This document shows, in pieces, positions 9,347-18,356 of a stretch of 64,000 bases of DNA. Under the pieces are notes generated by a model, which was given only the letters and a program-made list of their open reading frames with translations, did not search any database and was not told the DNA's origin. Within the stretch, counting starts at the first letter, position 1. The number at the start of each line of letters is the position of its first letter. A program made the position numbers and the translations under genes. Where the stretch lies: NCBI RefSeq assembly GCF_014650695.1, contig NZ_BMVL01000003.1, positions 62,001 to 126,000 of the forward strand, read 5' to 3'. The stretch is from Streptomyces avidinii. Lineage in GTDB: Bacteria > Actinomycetota > Actinomycetes > Streptomycetales > Streptomycetaceae.

Positions 9347-11424
9347 CCGCCACCGTCACCCCTGTTCCCCCGGAGTCCACGGGCTCCGATGCCTCCAAGA
9401 CGCCCGTGAACTCCAAGACCCCTGCGGACTCCGCGACTTCCGTGACCTCCGCGAGCGCCGGGGCCGCTACGACCACCACGCCCGCCCCGGCCTCCACCGA
9501 CGCCGGACCCGGTGCGCTGCGCGCGCTCGCGCGTCACCGCGGCCGGCTGATCGGTGTCTGTACGGCCCTCGCCCTCGTCCTCGGCGCCGTACTCCTGGGC
9601 GGCGGAGGCTGGCCGACGTCGCTCGCCGTCGACCTGTCGGGACCGCTCGACCGGACCAGCGACTGGATCATCGACAACCGCGACAGCCACCCGCTGTTCC
9701 TCTACTTCCTCGGGCACGTCAGCAACATCGTGGTCGTATCCGTCCGCGCCGTGTACCTGGTGCTGCTCGCCCTCGGCTGGGCCGGCGTCACCGCCGCCGC
9801 CGGCCTGCTGGCCTGGCGCGTCGCGGGAGTCCGGCTCGCGCTGACCTCCGTCGCCGCCTTCGCCGCGTGCGGACTGCTCGGCATGTGGGTGCCCACCATG
9901 CAGACGCTCGCCCTGATGGTGGTCGCCGTCGCCGCGTCCGTACTGCTCGGAGGCCTCCTCGGACTCGCCGCCGGCCTGTCGGACCGGATGCACCGGATCC
10001 TGCGTCCGGTGCTGGACACCATGCAGGTGCTGCCGGCCTTCGCGTACCTGCTGCCCGTCGTCCTCGTCTTCGGCATCGGCGTGCCCGCGGCCGTCCTCGC
10101 GACCGTCGTCTACGCGGCTCCCCCCATGGCCCGCCTCACCGCGCTCGGCCTGCGCGACGCGGACGCCGGCGTCGTGGAGGCCGCCACCTCCCTCGGCGCC
10201 ACCGGCCGGCAGCGGCTGCTGACCGCCCGGCTGCCGCTGGCCCGCAAGGAACTGCTGCTCGGCGTCAACCAGTCGATCATGATGGCGCTGGGGATGGCCG
10301 TGATCGCCTCCGTCATCGGTGCGGGCGGCCTCGGCGACCGCGTCTACCAGGCACTGGCCTCCGTCGACGTCGGCGCCGCGCTCGCCGCCGGAGTACCGAT
10401 CGTGCTGCTGGCCGTCGTCCTCGACCGGGTCACCGCTGCGGCAGGTGAGCGCATCGGCGCCCCTGCGGCCCACCGGAGCGCGCTCGTCCGGAACGTCGCC
10501 GCCCTGCTGACCGCCGCGGTCGTCGTCGGCGGCCGCCTGGTCGACGGGCTCTCCTGGCCCGCCGGGTGGACCCTGGACATCGCCGAGCCCGTCAACCGTG
10601 CGGTCGACTGGATGACCGCGCACCTGTACTCCGGCGTACCGCTCGTCGGCGGCACCGCCGACTGGGCCGGCCACTTCACCACATGGGTCCTCGGCCCCCT
10701 GCGCGACGGCCTCCAATGGCTGCCCTGGTGGACGGTCCTGCTGGCCGTCGGCGCCCTCGCCCTGCTCATCGGCACCTGGCGCACCGCCGCCACCGCCGTC
10801 CTCGCGATGGCCGCGATCGGAGTCCTCGGAGTCTGGGACCCGGCGCTCGACACGCTGTCCCAGGTCCTGGCCGCCGTCGCCGTGACCCTGCTGATCGGCT
10901 TCGCCCTCGGCGTCGCCGCGGCCCGCAGCAGCCGCCTGGGACGCGCCCTGCGCCCGGTCCTCGACGTCTTCCAGACGATGCCGCAGTTCGTGTACCTCAT
11001 CCCGGTCGTGGCGCTCTTCGGCGTGGGCCGCGCCCCGGCCGCCGCGGCCGCCGTGGTCTACGCGCTGCCCGCGGTCGTACGGATCACGGCCCAGGGCGTG
11101 CGCGCCGTGGACCCCGCTGCCCTGGAGTCCGCGCGCTCGCTGGGCGCCACCGGGCGCCAGCAGCTCTTCCAGGTCCAGCTGCCGCTGGCCCGGCCCTCGC
11201 TGCTGCTGGCCGTCAACCAGGGCGTGGTGCTGGTCCTCGCCGTGGTCGTCATCGGCGGCCTCGTGGGCGGCGGCGCGCTCGGCTACGACGCGGTCTTCGG
11301 ACTCGCCCAGGGCGACCTCGCGACCGGTCTGGTGGCCGGCGCCGCGATCGTCTGCCTCGGCCTGATGCTCGACCGCGTCACCCAGCCCACACAGCGCCGC
11401 GACCCCGCCGGAAAGGGGGCCTGA
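9343..11424 (+). CDS. proW: Fused double permease of glycine betaine ABC importer
   Basis: About 693 residues from the ATG at 9343 (GGTGGGG in front); a GTG at 9304 is an alternative. Two complete ABC permease halves in one chain, each with several membrane helices and an EAA-type coupling loop: VEAATSLGATGRQRLLT in the first half (about 10171) and LESARSLGATGRQQLFQ in the second (about 11125). After a proline/threonine-rich cytoplasmic lead comes the first helix near residue 70. Normally two ProW/OpuAB subunits pair; here the pair is covalently joined. Two bases separate it from the receptor gene. Confidence 0.85.
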   Translation: MTATVTPVPPESTGSDASKTPVNSKTPADSATSVTSASAGAATTTTPAPASTDAGPGALRALARHRGRLIGVCTALALVLGAVLLGGGGWPTSLAVDLSGPLDRTSDWIIDNRDSHPLFLYFLGHVSNIVVVSVRAVYLVLLALGWAGVTAAAGLLAWRVAGVRLALTSVAAFAACGLLGMWVPTMQTLALMVVAVAASVLLGGLLGLAAGLSDRMHRILRPVLDTMQVLPAFAYLLPVVLVFGIGVPAAVLATVVYAAPPMARLTALGLRDADAGVVEAATSLGATGRQRLLTARLPLARKELLLGVNQSIMMALGMAVIASVIGAGGLGDRVYQALASVDVGAALAAGVPIVLLAVVLDRVTAAAGERIGAPAAHRSALVRNVAALLTAAVVVGGRLVDGLSWPAGWTLDIAEPVNRAVDWMTAHLYSGVPLVGGTADWAGHFTTWVLGPLRDGLQWLPWWTVLLAVGALALLIGTWRTAATAVLAMAAIGVLGVWDPALDTLSQVLAAVAVTLLIGFALGVAAARSSRLGRALRPVLDVFQTMPQFVYLIPVVALFGVGRAPAAAAAVVYALPAVVRITAQGVRAVDPAALESARSLGATGRQQLFQVQLPLARPSLLLAVNQGVVLVLAVVVIGGLVGGGALGYDAVFGLAQGDLATGLVAGAAIVCLGLMLDRVTQPTQRRDPAGKGA

Positions 11425-11425
11425 C

Positions 11426-12394
11426 ATGGCTCGCACCACACGCTCCGCCGCACTCGCGGCGGCCGCGGCCCTCGCCCTGACGGCAATCACGGGCTGCGGC
11501 GCCGCCGACATGACCCGCCAGGCCTCCCCGTACGCCGACGCGAAGGGCTCGCGCACGGTGACGCTTTCCGTGCAGTCGTGGGTGGGCGCGCAGGCCAACG
11601 TCGCCGTCGCCCAGTACCTGCTGGAGCACGAGCTCGGCTACCGGGTGGACACCGTCCAGATCGACGAGGTCCCCGCCTGGGACGCGCTCAGCCAGGGCCG
11701 GGTGGACGCGATCCTGGAGGACTGGGGCCACCGGGAGCAGGAGAAGCGGTACATCGACGGCAAGGGGACCATCGAGAGGGGCGGCGACCTCGGGGTGACC
11801 GGCCACATCGGCTGGTTCGTGCCGACGTACTTCGCCGAGGAACACCCGGACGTCACCGACTGGAAGAACCTGAACAAGTACGCCGACCAGTTCCGCACCG
11901 CGGAGAGCGGCGGCAAGGGCCAGCTGCTGGACGGCTCCCCGTCCTACGTGACGAACGACAAGGCCCTCGTGAACAACCTGGACCTGGACTACCAGGTCGT
12001 GTTCGCGGGCTCCGAGGCGGCGCAGATCACGCAGATCAGGCAGTTCGCCAAGGAGAAGAAGCCGTTCCTGAGCTACTGGTACAAGCCCCAGTGGCTCTTC
12101 GAGAAGGTTCCGATGACGGAGGTGAAGCTGCCCGAATACAAGGAGGGCTGCGACGCCGACCCGCAGAAGGTGGCCTGCGCCTACCCGCACACCCCGCTGC
12201 AGAAGTTCCTCAACACCCGCTTCGCGGACGGCGGGGGCGACGCCGCCGCCTTCCTCAAGAAGTTCCGGTGGACGACCGAGATGCAGAACGACGTCGCCCT
12301 GATGATTGCGGACCAGAAGCTGTCCCCCCAGGAGGCCGCGGGCCGCTGGGTGAAGGAGAACGAGACCACCTGGCGGTCGTGGCTCCCGTCCTGA
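11426..12394 (+). CDS. proX: Glycine betaine/quaternary amine binding lipoprotein
   Basis: 322 residues. A lipoprotein signal peptide ends in the lipobox AITGC (residues about 26-30), so the mature protein is anchored outside the membrane. The body is a type II periplasmic-binding fold of the OpuAC/ProX family, with many tryptophans (WVGAQANVA, PAWDALSQG, YWYKPQWLF) such as those forming the aromatic cage for trimethylammonium groups. Last gene of the coupled five-gene choline/betaine operon; a strong hairpin follows. Confidence 0.87.
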   Translation: MARTTRSAALAAAAALALTAITGCGAADMTRQASPYADAKGSRTVTLSVQSWVGAQANVAVAQYLLEHELGYRVDTVQIDEVPAWDALSQGRVDAILEDWGHREQEKRYIDGKGTIERGGDLGVTGHIGWFVPTYFAEEHPDVTDWKNLNKYADQFRTAESGGKGQLLDGSPSYVTNDKALVNNLDLDYQVVFAGSEAAQITQIRQFAKEKKPFLSYWYKPQWLFEKVPMTEVKLPEYKEGCDADPQKVACAYPHTPLQKFLNTRFADGGGDAAAFLKKFRWTTEMQNDVALMIADQKLSPQEAAGRWVKENETTWRSWLPS

Positions 12395-12424
12395 CGCGGG
12401 AGCCGCCCGGCCACGCCGGGTGAG

Positions 12425-12456
12425 GGTGCCCGGAGGGACGACCCCCTCCGGGCACC
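12425..12456 (+). terminator. Hairpin after the betaine operon
   Basis: Perfect 13-bp stem GGTGCCCGGAGGG / CCCTCCGGGCACC with a six-base loop, 30 bases after the receptor stop. There is no U-tract, which is usual for terminators in high-GC actinobacteria. A 15-base direct repeat (GGCCTCCGGCGGGCA at 12471 and 12502) follows directly. Confidence 0.7.
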
Positions 12457-12641
12457 GGCCTTCGGGCATCGGCCTCCGGCGGGCACGTGCCTCCGGGCAC
12501 CGGCCTCCGGCGGGCAGGTACCTCCGCTCCGCGTGCGCGCGTACGCTCCGCCGAGTAGCGTCGAGAGCGAGCGTTCCGTCCACACCGTTGCGGCAGGGCC
12601 CGGCGGGGCCGCCGCCGATATCGGCGGAGGCACGAGACCCC

Positions 12642-14201
12642 ATGCCACAGCACAGATCCCACGCGGTGACCGCCGCGGCCGCTCTGGTATGCCTGGCAGC
12701 CATCGCCACCGCACCGAGCAGCGCCGCCGCTCCACCCACCCGGCCCGCCGGTCAGCCGGGTACGCCGGCGCCGTCCCGGTTCGTGCCCGGTCCCTGCCCG
12801 CAAACGCCCGAGCCGATCGAAGCACTGAGCACCGCCCGCTGCGGCGTCCTCGAAGTCCCGGAGAACCGCTCCCGCCCCGGCAGCCGGACCATCGAGCTGG
12901 CCGTGGCGGTCATCCCTGCCGCCCATCCGGCGAAGCCGGCACAGGACCCCCTGGTGTTCATGGCGGGCGGCCCCGGTGGCGACACGTTCGACGACATCCC
13001 CTTCCTCGTCGAGTCCGGCCTGAACAAGGACCGCGAACTGATCGTCATGGCCCAGCGCGGCAACCTCTACGACCGGCCGAACCTCGCCTGCCCGGAGATC
13101 GACCGCTTCAACGAGCAGGCCGTCGGCCTGGGCTACGACGCCGAGCAGGCGGAGCAGCTCATGCTGAAGGCGGTCAAGGAGTGCCGGGACCGGCTGACGG
13201 CCGACGGCGTCGACCTCGGCGCCTACAACACCACGGAGAACGCCGCCGACTTCGCCGACCTGCGCAGCGCGCTGAAGATCCCCCGGTGGAACGTCTACGG
13301 CTACTCCTACGGCAGCGACCTGGCCCTCACCTACCTGCGCCTGCATCCCGAGGGAATCCGCGCCGTGGCGCTCGACTCGGTCACCCCTCCCCAGAGCGCG
13401 ACCCTGCCGTGGGGGTGGCGGAGCGCCGCCGAGGGGATCGACAACATCTTCGACGCGTGCGCCGCACAGCCCGCCTGCAAGAGCCGGTACCCGGCCCTCC
13501 GCCGCACGCTGACGGAGCAGGTGCGCAAACTGGAGGCACAGCCACTGACGTTGAACGTCCCGCCGCCGGGCGGCGGGAAGCCGGTCAGGACCGTCCTCGA
13601 CGGGGGTGCGCTGCTCAACCTGATCGTCGCCTTCACCCCCCGGCCCAAGGACCTCCCGGCGGCGCTCGACGAACTCGGCCGGGGAAACCCGCAACGCTTC
13701 GCACAGGCCCGCGCGGCCGGTTCGGTCCAGCCCGTGGGCGAGTTCGCGCACGGCCTGACGAACTCGGTGGCGTGCAGCGAGTGGGCGCCGGGATATTCGG
13801 AGGCCGACGTGCTGCAGGCGGGACGCAGGGCCTTCCCCGGCTGGCCGGACACGGTCCTGGCCCAGGTGCCGCAACTTCCCTTCCAGTACCCGGTGTGCCG
13901 GGTCTGGAACGTCCCCGACCGTGCGGCCGTCCAGCGGTGTCCGGCCACGGTCGGCTCGGTACCGGCGCTGCTCATCTCCGGCACGTTCGACGTGAAGACG
14001 GGGGCCAGCTGGGCGAAGGACGTGGCCCGCGACCTGTCCCGTTCGACCGCCGTGCAGATCCCCGGAATCGGTCACTGGGTGGTCCCGCAGTCGCCGTGCG
14101 CGCAGCACGTACTGGCCTCGTTCCTCGCCACCCCGACCGCACCCGACACCGCATGCGTGGACGGCCTCGAACCCGGACCGTTCACGATCATCCCGAAATG
14201 A
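12642..14201 (+). CDS. Secreted S33-type alpha/beta hydrolase (tripeptidyl aminopeptidase-like), copy 1
   Basis: 519 residues from an ATG with GGAGG 12 bases before it. Sec signal peptide of about 30 residues ending ...SSAAAPP. Mature protein begins with FVPGPCP, then the oxyanion region VFMAGGPGGD, nucleophile elbow GYSYGSD near residue 220, and a C-terminal TAP-like domain with ISGTFDVKTG (acid) and IPGIGHWVVP (histidine). Family members of the SlpD/SlpE/TAP type are extracellular proline or tripeptidyl aminopeptidases. It is followed after 12 bases by a close paralogue in the same direction, so the pair arose by tandem duplication. Confidence 0.85.
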   Translation: MPQHRSHAVTAAAALVCLAAIATAPSSAAAPPTRPAGQPGTPAPSRFVPGPCPQTPEPIEALSTARCGVLEVPENRSRPGSRTIELAVAVIPAAHPAKPAQDPLVFMAGGPGGDTFDDIPFLVESGLNKDRELIVMAQRGNLYDRPNLACPEIDRFNEQAVGLGYDAEQAEQLMLKAVKECRDRLTADGVDLGAYNTTENAADFADLRSALKIPRWNVYGYSYGSDLALTYLRLHPEGIRAVALDSVTPPQSATLPWGWRSAAEGIDNIFDACAAQPACKSRYPALRRTLTEQVRKLEAQPLTLNVPPPGGGKPVRTVLDGGALLNLIVAFTPRPKDLPAALDELGRGNPQRFAQARAAGSVQPVGEFAHGLTNSVACSEWAPGYSEADVLQAGRRAFPGWPDTVLAQVPQLPFQYPVCRVWNVPDRAAVQRCPATVGSVPALLISGTFDVKTGASWAKDVARDLSRSTAVQIPGIGHWVVPQSPCAQHVLASFLATPTAPDTACVDGLEPGPFTIIPK

Positions 14202-14213
14202 CCGGGAGGCCAG

Positions 14214-15827
14214 ATGACACGCAGGCAACCGACCCGTCGCCGCCCCCGCCCCGTGCGAAGGCTGCGGGCCACGTCGGCCGGCCTGGCGACCGGCCTCCTC
14301 GTCACGGGGCTGCTCGCCGCGCCCGCCGGGGCACAGTCCCGCACCGACACCGGTCCCAGCCCCGAAGCACCGACCGGCACGGTCGCGCGGACGGTGGGCG
14401 ACGCCCGCTTCGAACCGGGCCCCTGCCCGAGGACGCCGGAACCGATCGAGGCGCTCAAGGACGCCCGCTGCGGAACGCTCACCGTCCCCGAGAACCGCGC
14501 CGGACCGAACAACCGGACGATCAGACTCGGTGTCGCGATCGTGCCCGCCGCGACCGACAAGCCGAAGTCCGACCCCATCGTGTGGCTCGCGGGCGGCCCC
14601 GGTGACGACGCGGTCGGCGAGGCGCAGATGGCGATCGACGGCGGCCTGAACCGCGACCGGGACGTGATCTTCCTGTCCCAGCGCGGCACGTACTCGGCCG
14701 CCCCGAACCTCCTGTGCCCGAACATCGACGAGTTCAATGCACGCTCGGTCGGCCTCGTCTACGACGCCCCGTCCACCGAACGCCTGCACGTCGAGGCCAC
14801 GAAGGCCTGCCGCGACGGGTTGGCGGCCCGCGGGATCGACCTCGGCGCGTACAACGACATCGAGAGCGCCGCCGACTACGAGGGCCTGCGCGCCGCCCTG
14901 GGCATCAAGCAGTGGAACCTGTTCGGGATCTCCTACGGCACCCACCTCGCACTGGCCTACATGCGCCTGCACCCCGAGGGGCTGCGCGCGGTGGGCATCG
15001 ACGGCATCCTGCCGCCGTCCAGGGCCGGGTCGGCCGCGACCTGGAGCAGCGCCCGGCAGGGCTTCGACGGCCTGTTCAAGGCCTGCGCGCAGCAGCCGGC
15101 ATGCAACAAGCGCTATCCGAATCTGCCCGCCACCTTCGACAAGCTCGTCCGTGACCTCGAAGCCAAGCCGGTCACCACCACCGTCACCCTCCCCGGCAGC
15201 GACAAACCGGTCAAGGTCGTGCTGGACGGCGGGGCCCTGGTGAACTGGATGACCTCGGCCACCCACGTCGCACCGCAGGTACCCCTCGCCCTCGACGAGC
15301 TGGCCCACGGCAAGCCGCAGCGGATCGCGCAGCAGTGGGCGGGCGGCAAACTCAGCCCGCAGGCCATCGGAAGGGTCGCGCACGGTCTCGCCTACGGAGT
15401 CTTCTGCAGCGAGTGGACCCCGTACGAAACCCAGGCGCAGGCGCTCAAGGGCGGCCAGGAAGCCTTCCCGACCTTCCCCCGCTCGGTCCAGGCCCAGGCA
15501 CCGCAGCTGACCTTCCTCCGCCCGGACTGCGACGCCTGGAACATCCCCGCGGCCGACCCCTCCATCCGGGACGTCACCCGCGGCGACATCCCCACCCTCG
15601 CCCTGTCGGGCGGCTTCGACTCCCAGACCGGCGCGGACAACGGACCGTACGTCGCCAGTACGCTGAGCAGGGCCAAGGCCGTCACGGTCCCGTACGAGCC
15701 GCACGTGGTCTTCGCCACCTCGAAGTGCGCCCAGGACATCACGGCTTCGTTCTTCGACACCCCGACCGCCCCGAACACCGAATGCCTGAAGACCCTCGAG
15801 GCACCCGAATTTGAGATCGGCCCGTAA
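14214..15827 (+). CDS. Secreted S33-type alpha/beta hydrolase (tripeptidyl aminopeptidase-like), copy 2
   Basis: 537 residues; GGGAGG precedes the ATG. The N-terminus is arginine-rich (RRQPTRRRPRPVRR) before a hydrophobic core ending AAPAGAQS, a signal peptide of Sec or possibly Tat type. Same architecture as its upstream neighbour: FEPGPCPRTPEPIEALKD, WLAGGPGDD, nucleophile GISYGTH, acid region LSGGFDSQTG and histidine in YEPHVVFATS. In this last block the usual G-H-x motif is changed to P-H-V. Sequence divergence from copy 1 is considerable, so the duplication is old. Substrate unknown. Confidence 0.85.
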   Translation: MTRRQPTRRRPRPVRRLRATSAGLATGLLVTGLLAAPAGAQSRTDTGPSPEAPTGTVARTVGDARFEPGPCPRTPEPIEALKDARCGTLTVPENRAGPNNRTIRLGVAIVPAATDKPKSDPIVWLAGGPGDDAVGEAQMAIDGGLNRDRDVIFLSQRGTYSAAPNLLCPNIDEFNARSVGLVYDAPSTERLHVEATKACRDGLAARGIDLGAYNDIESAADYEGLRAALGIKQWNLFGISYGTHLALAYMRLHPEGLRAVGIDGILPPSRAGSAATWSSARQGFDGLFKACAQQPACNKRYPNLPATFDKLVRDLEAKPVTTTVTLPGSDKPVKVVLDGGALVNWMTSATHVAPQVPLALDELAHGKPQRIAQQWAGGKLSPQAIGRVAHGLAYGVFCSEWTPYETQAQALKGGQEAFPTFPRSVQAQAPQLTFLRPDCDAWNIPAADPSIRDVTRGDIPTLALSGGFDSQTGADNGPYVASTLSRAKAVTVPYEPHVVFATSKCAQDITASFFDTPTAPNTECLKTLEAPEFEIGP

Positions 15828-16242
15828 GGCCCTCCGGGAACCCGCGCCGTACATGGCTTTGCGAAACGTTGACCTGAAGTCTAGAGGGATGCCGCGCAGC
15901 CCTGACAGATCCTCCCGGGCCAATGGTTCGCAACTCCCGCTCGCCGCAGTGCCGTTGGGCCCCGCCGAAGAACATCGCCGGCTCCGCTCGGTCCACCCGG
16001 CCTCCGCCGTGGTAACGCGTTGGCACGAAATGACGTTTCGTCAGGCGTGCCTGCTGTTGCTGCTGCCGTCGGTCGCGGACCGCCCCGGCGTCGGTCCGGT
16101 GAAGGGCCGCGCGGCCCAAGTGCGGCCGCTGCCCGGCACGATGCGCAGCGCCAGGCGGTCGAGGGTCTGCACCCCGTGACCACCTGGCGCTGCGCGTCAC
16201 GCGAACGGCCGGGAGCGGCACCCGCTCCCGCCGACGATCAGA
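15828..16242. other. Intergenic region, no gene supported
   Basis: 415 bases between the second peptidase and the ADP-ribosyltransferase gene, whose 3' ends face each other. No frame shows a recognisable product. A short inverted repeat ACGAAA-TGACG-TTTCGT lies at 16025-16041; nothing indicates whether it is used. Confidence 0.4.
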
Positions 16243-16965
16243 TCAGTGCGGTGCGCCGGCCGGTTCCTTTTCCTTGTGCTTGTTCGGGGCCGGGTGGAAG
16301 TTGCTGTTCGTCACGCAGCCGAGGTTCTGGTAGATCCTTTCGTTCGTCTGCGGGTCGCGGCCGACGAAGTGGTACTGGCAGGCCCCCTCGATGAACCTGC
16401 CTTCGATGCCGCCGGGGAAGTCGATCTCCTTGTTCCACAGGTACTGCGACTGGATGCCGGTCTGCCGCGCGGTGGCGTTGACGTCGATCCCGCCGGGGGC
16501 CTGGATCGCGTAGACCCAGCCGTCGTTACCGCCCCCCGTGGCGAACTCCTGCGCCACCCACCGCTCGCAACTGGTGCTCACGTGTGCGGCGTTCTGCTGC
16601 CCGGCGCCCCCGATGATCCACTGCGCCAGCGGGGTGAGGTCCGTGCCCCGCGGGGCGAAGCCGCTGGCGAAGATCGTTTGGGGGTCCCGCGTGTCGCCCC
16701 GCCACAGCGTGTTCACGTCGTGCCGCCAGTACCAGGCCTCCCGTACCGCGGCGAGGTCCACCTCCGGTTGGATCCCGGGGTCGGTGGTGGTCTGCGTCCA
16801 CTCCGACGCGCGGTAGGCGCCGGTCGGGCCGCAGGGGCCGGTGTCACGGATCTGCTGCGGGGTACCTGGGTACGGATCCGCCGCGGCGCCGGCCGGTGAG
16901 CCGAATCCCAGTGAGACGGTGGCCAGGACGGTGGCGGAGGCGATCCGAAGTGCAGTCTTCAACAC
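16243..16965 (-). CDS. Secreted Scabin/ScARP-like mono-ADP-ribosyltransferase
   Basis: 240 residues from a GTG preceded by GAAGAGG; an upstream in-frame start at 17046 would only add a non-signal-like extension. Signal peptide ends SPAGAAADP (about residue 29), giving a mature protein near 210 residues, the size of Scabin. Visible toxin-type motifs: arginine of LWRGDTRDP (R89), the STS motif HVSTSCE (130-132), and the loop preceding FPGGI with catalytic E180. Known family: Pierisin/Scabin/ScARP enzymes attach ADP-ribose to guanine bases of DNA or nucleosides. In those the motif is Q-x-E; here it reads N-K-E. Four cysteines outside the active site may form disulfides. Target here is inferred from homology, not shown. 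Confidence 0.8.
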   Translation of the reverse strand: MLKTALRIASATVLATVSLGFGSPAGAAADPYPGTPQQIRDTGPCGPTGAYRASEWTQTTTDPGIQPEVDLAAVREAWYWRHDVNTLWRGDTRDPQTIFASGFAPRGTDLTPLAQWIIGGAGQQNAAHVSTSCERWVAQEFATGGGNDGWVYAIQAPGGIDVNATARQTGIQSQYLWNKEIDFPGGIEGRFIEGACQYHFVGRDPQTNERIYQNLGCVTNSNFHPAPNKHKEKEPAGAPH

Positions 16966-17236
16966 GGTTGGTACAACCTCTTCACTCGGTGCACAGGACT
17001 CGGTGTTATTAGCCGAATTTCGGACGCAATCGACCCTTGTCCGCAACCATCACCCGCTGGCATTGCGAGTCCCACCCACTCGGCGCAGGATGCCGGCCCG
17101 ACGGGCAACCCGCTTCAAGGCCGGGCGGCCGTCGTGCGACCGCATGAGCCATGGAGGGATCGGGGCACGCGGGGTGGGAGGGTCGGGCCCGCGCCGCCGA
17201 GGCCCTGCGGGCCCGGCTGGAGCACGCCCGTGCTCA

Positions 17237-17330
17237 CGGGTGGTCTCGGTGCCGGGCGACACCGACCGGGAGAACACGGCCTCGCAGCACGTCATGACGG
17301 CCGCCGGCATGCGCCCGGTCTGCGGGCGAG
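17237..17330 (+). pseudogene. GNAT acetyltransferase fragment
   Basis: The translated words GDTDRENTASQHVMTAAGMR look like the last helix-strand of GNAT acetyltransferases (motif with N-x-A-S-x-x-V and A-G-M/F-R). Nothing upstream in any frame supplies the acetyl-CoA loop, so at most a short remnant remains in this 330-base gap between the toxin and LysR genes. Confidence 0.35.
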
Positions 17331-17380
17331 CCGATCGGACGGCCTGCGCGACCGGCTGACCGTCGATGCGCTTCCCTGAC

Positions 17381-18298
17381 CTAGGTCATCGGGAGCTGCG
17401 TGGTGCTGTGCTGTCGCGCGGCTGTGCGCAGCGCTGCGACGACGGCCGCGGTCGTCGGGTTCGCGGTCTCGGTGCGGCGGGTCGCGGCGAACAGGAGGCG
17501 CAGGATCGGGTCGCCCTCGAGGGGCGACGTGCGGATTCCGGGTGCGGTGGGATCGATGGCCGTACGGGGGACGAGCGCGGTGGCGAGACCGGCCCGCGCG
17601 AGGGTGAGTTGGGCGGCGATGTCGGCGGTGACGTAGCGCGTTGTGGGTGCGAAGCCGGCTTGATGGCAGGCATGCAGGATGGCCTGGCCGCACTCCGTGG
17701 TTGCCGGCGGCGCGGCCAGGGTGTGCGTGGCCAGTTCCCGCAGGGCGACGGGCCGTCCGACGGCCCGGTCGGCCGCCGTGACGACGAGCAGTGGATCGTC
17801 GAGCAGCGGTGAGACCTCGACGCCGCGGGGCGTTGCTTCGGGCAGGTGGTGATAGCGCTGTCCCAGCACCACATCGACGGTGCCGAGCGTGAGTTCCCGT
17901 AGCTGCGCCCGGTCGGTGACCAGACAGGTCATGGTGAGCTGCGGGTGGTGTGCGTCCAGAGCGGTCAGCGCGGGAGCCACGATCCTGGCGACGGTCGACG
18001 GCAACGCGGCGAGCGTGGCGTTGGCGCCGACCGTGCCCCTGACCGCTGCGATGGCGCTCTCGGCTTCCTCCATGGCGGCGAGGATCCGGTCGGCGTGTTC
18101 GAGGAGGACGCGGCCCTCCTCCGTGAGGGCGACGGTTCGTCCGTCGGGGCGCAGCAGATCGACTCCCACGTCCTGCCGCAGTGCGGACAGCTGCTGGGAA
18201 ACGGCTCCCGCGGACAGTCCCAGTGACTGGGCGGCCGCGGTGATGGAGCCGCGGGCGGCGACGGTCCGGAGCATGTGCAGACGGCGGATATCCAGCAT
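17381..18298 (-). CDS. LysR-family transcriptional regulator
   Basis: 305 residues: N-terminal winged helix-turn-helix (residues 3-60, with AAAQSLGLSAGAVSQQLSAL) and a LysR substrate-binding domain (about 88-295). Reads away from the SCO6745-like gene, sharing a short intergenic region of about 60-80 bases that should contain both promoters; by the usual LysR arrangement it probably controls that neighbour and itself. Effector unknown. Confidence 0.88.
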   Translation of the reverse strand: MLDIRRLHMLRTVAARGSITAAAQSLGLSAGAVSQQLSALRQDVGVDLLRPDGRTVALTEEGRVLLEHADRILAAMEEAESAIAAVRGTVGANATLAALPSTVARIVAPALTALDAHHPQLTMTCLVTDRAQLRELTLGTVDVVLGQRYHHLPEATPRGVEVSPLLDDPLLVVTAADRAVGRPVALRELATHTLAAPPATTECGQAILHACHQAGFAPTTRYVTADIAAQLTLARAGLATALVPRTAIDPTAPGIRTSPLEGDPILRLLFAATRRTETANPTTAAVVAALRTAARQHSTTQLPMT

Positions 18299-18356
18299 GA
18301 CTCGATAGATTACCTAAAGGGTCCCGTCAGGAATCATCTTCTTGACCTATTGAGTC

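Noticed and set aside
12255..15923. A 1222-codon open frame on the minus strand opposite the tandem peptidases
   Set aside because: It is antisense to two clear secreted hydrolases, has low-complexity Gly/Arg/Val content and no domain; long antisense frames are normal in 72% GC DNA.
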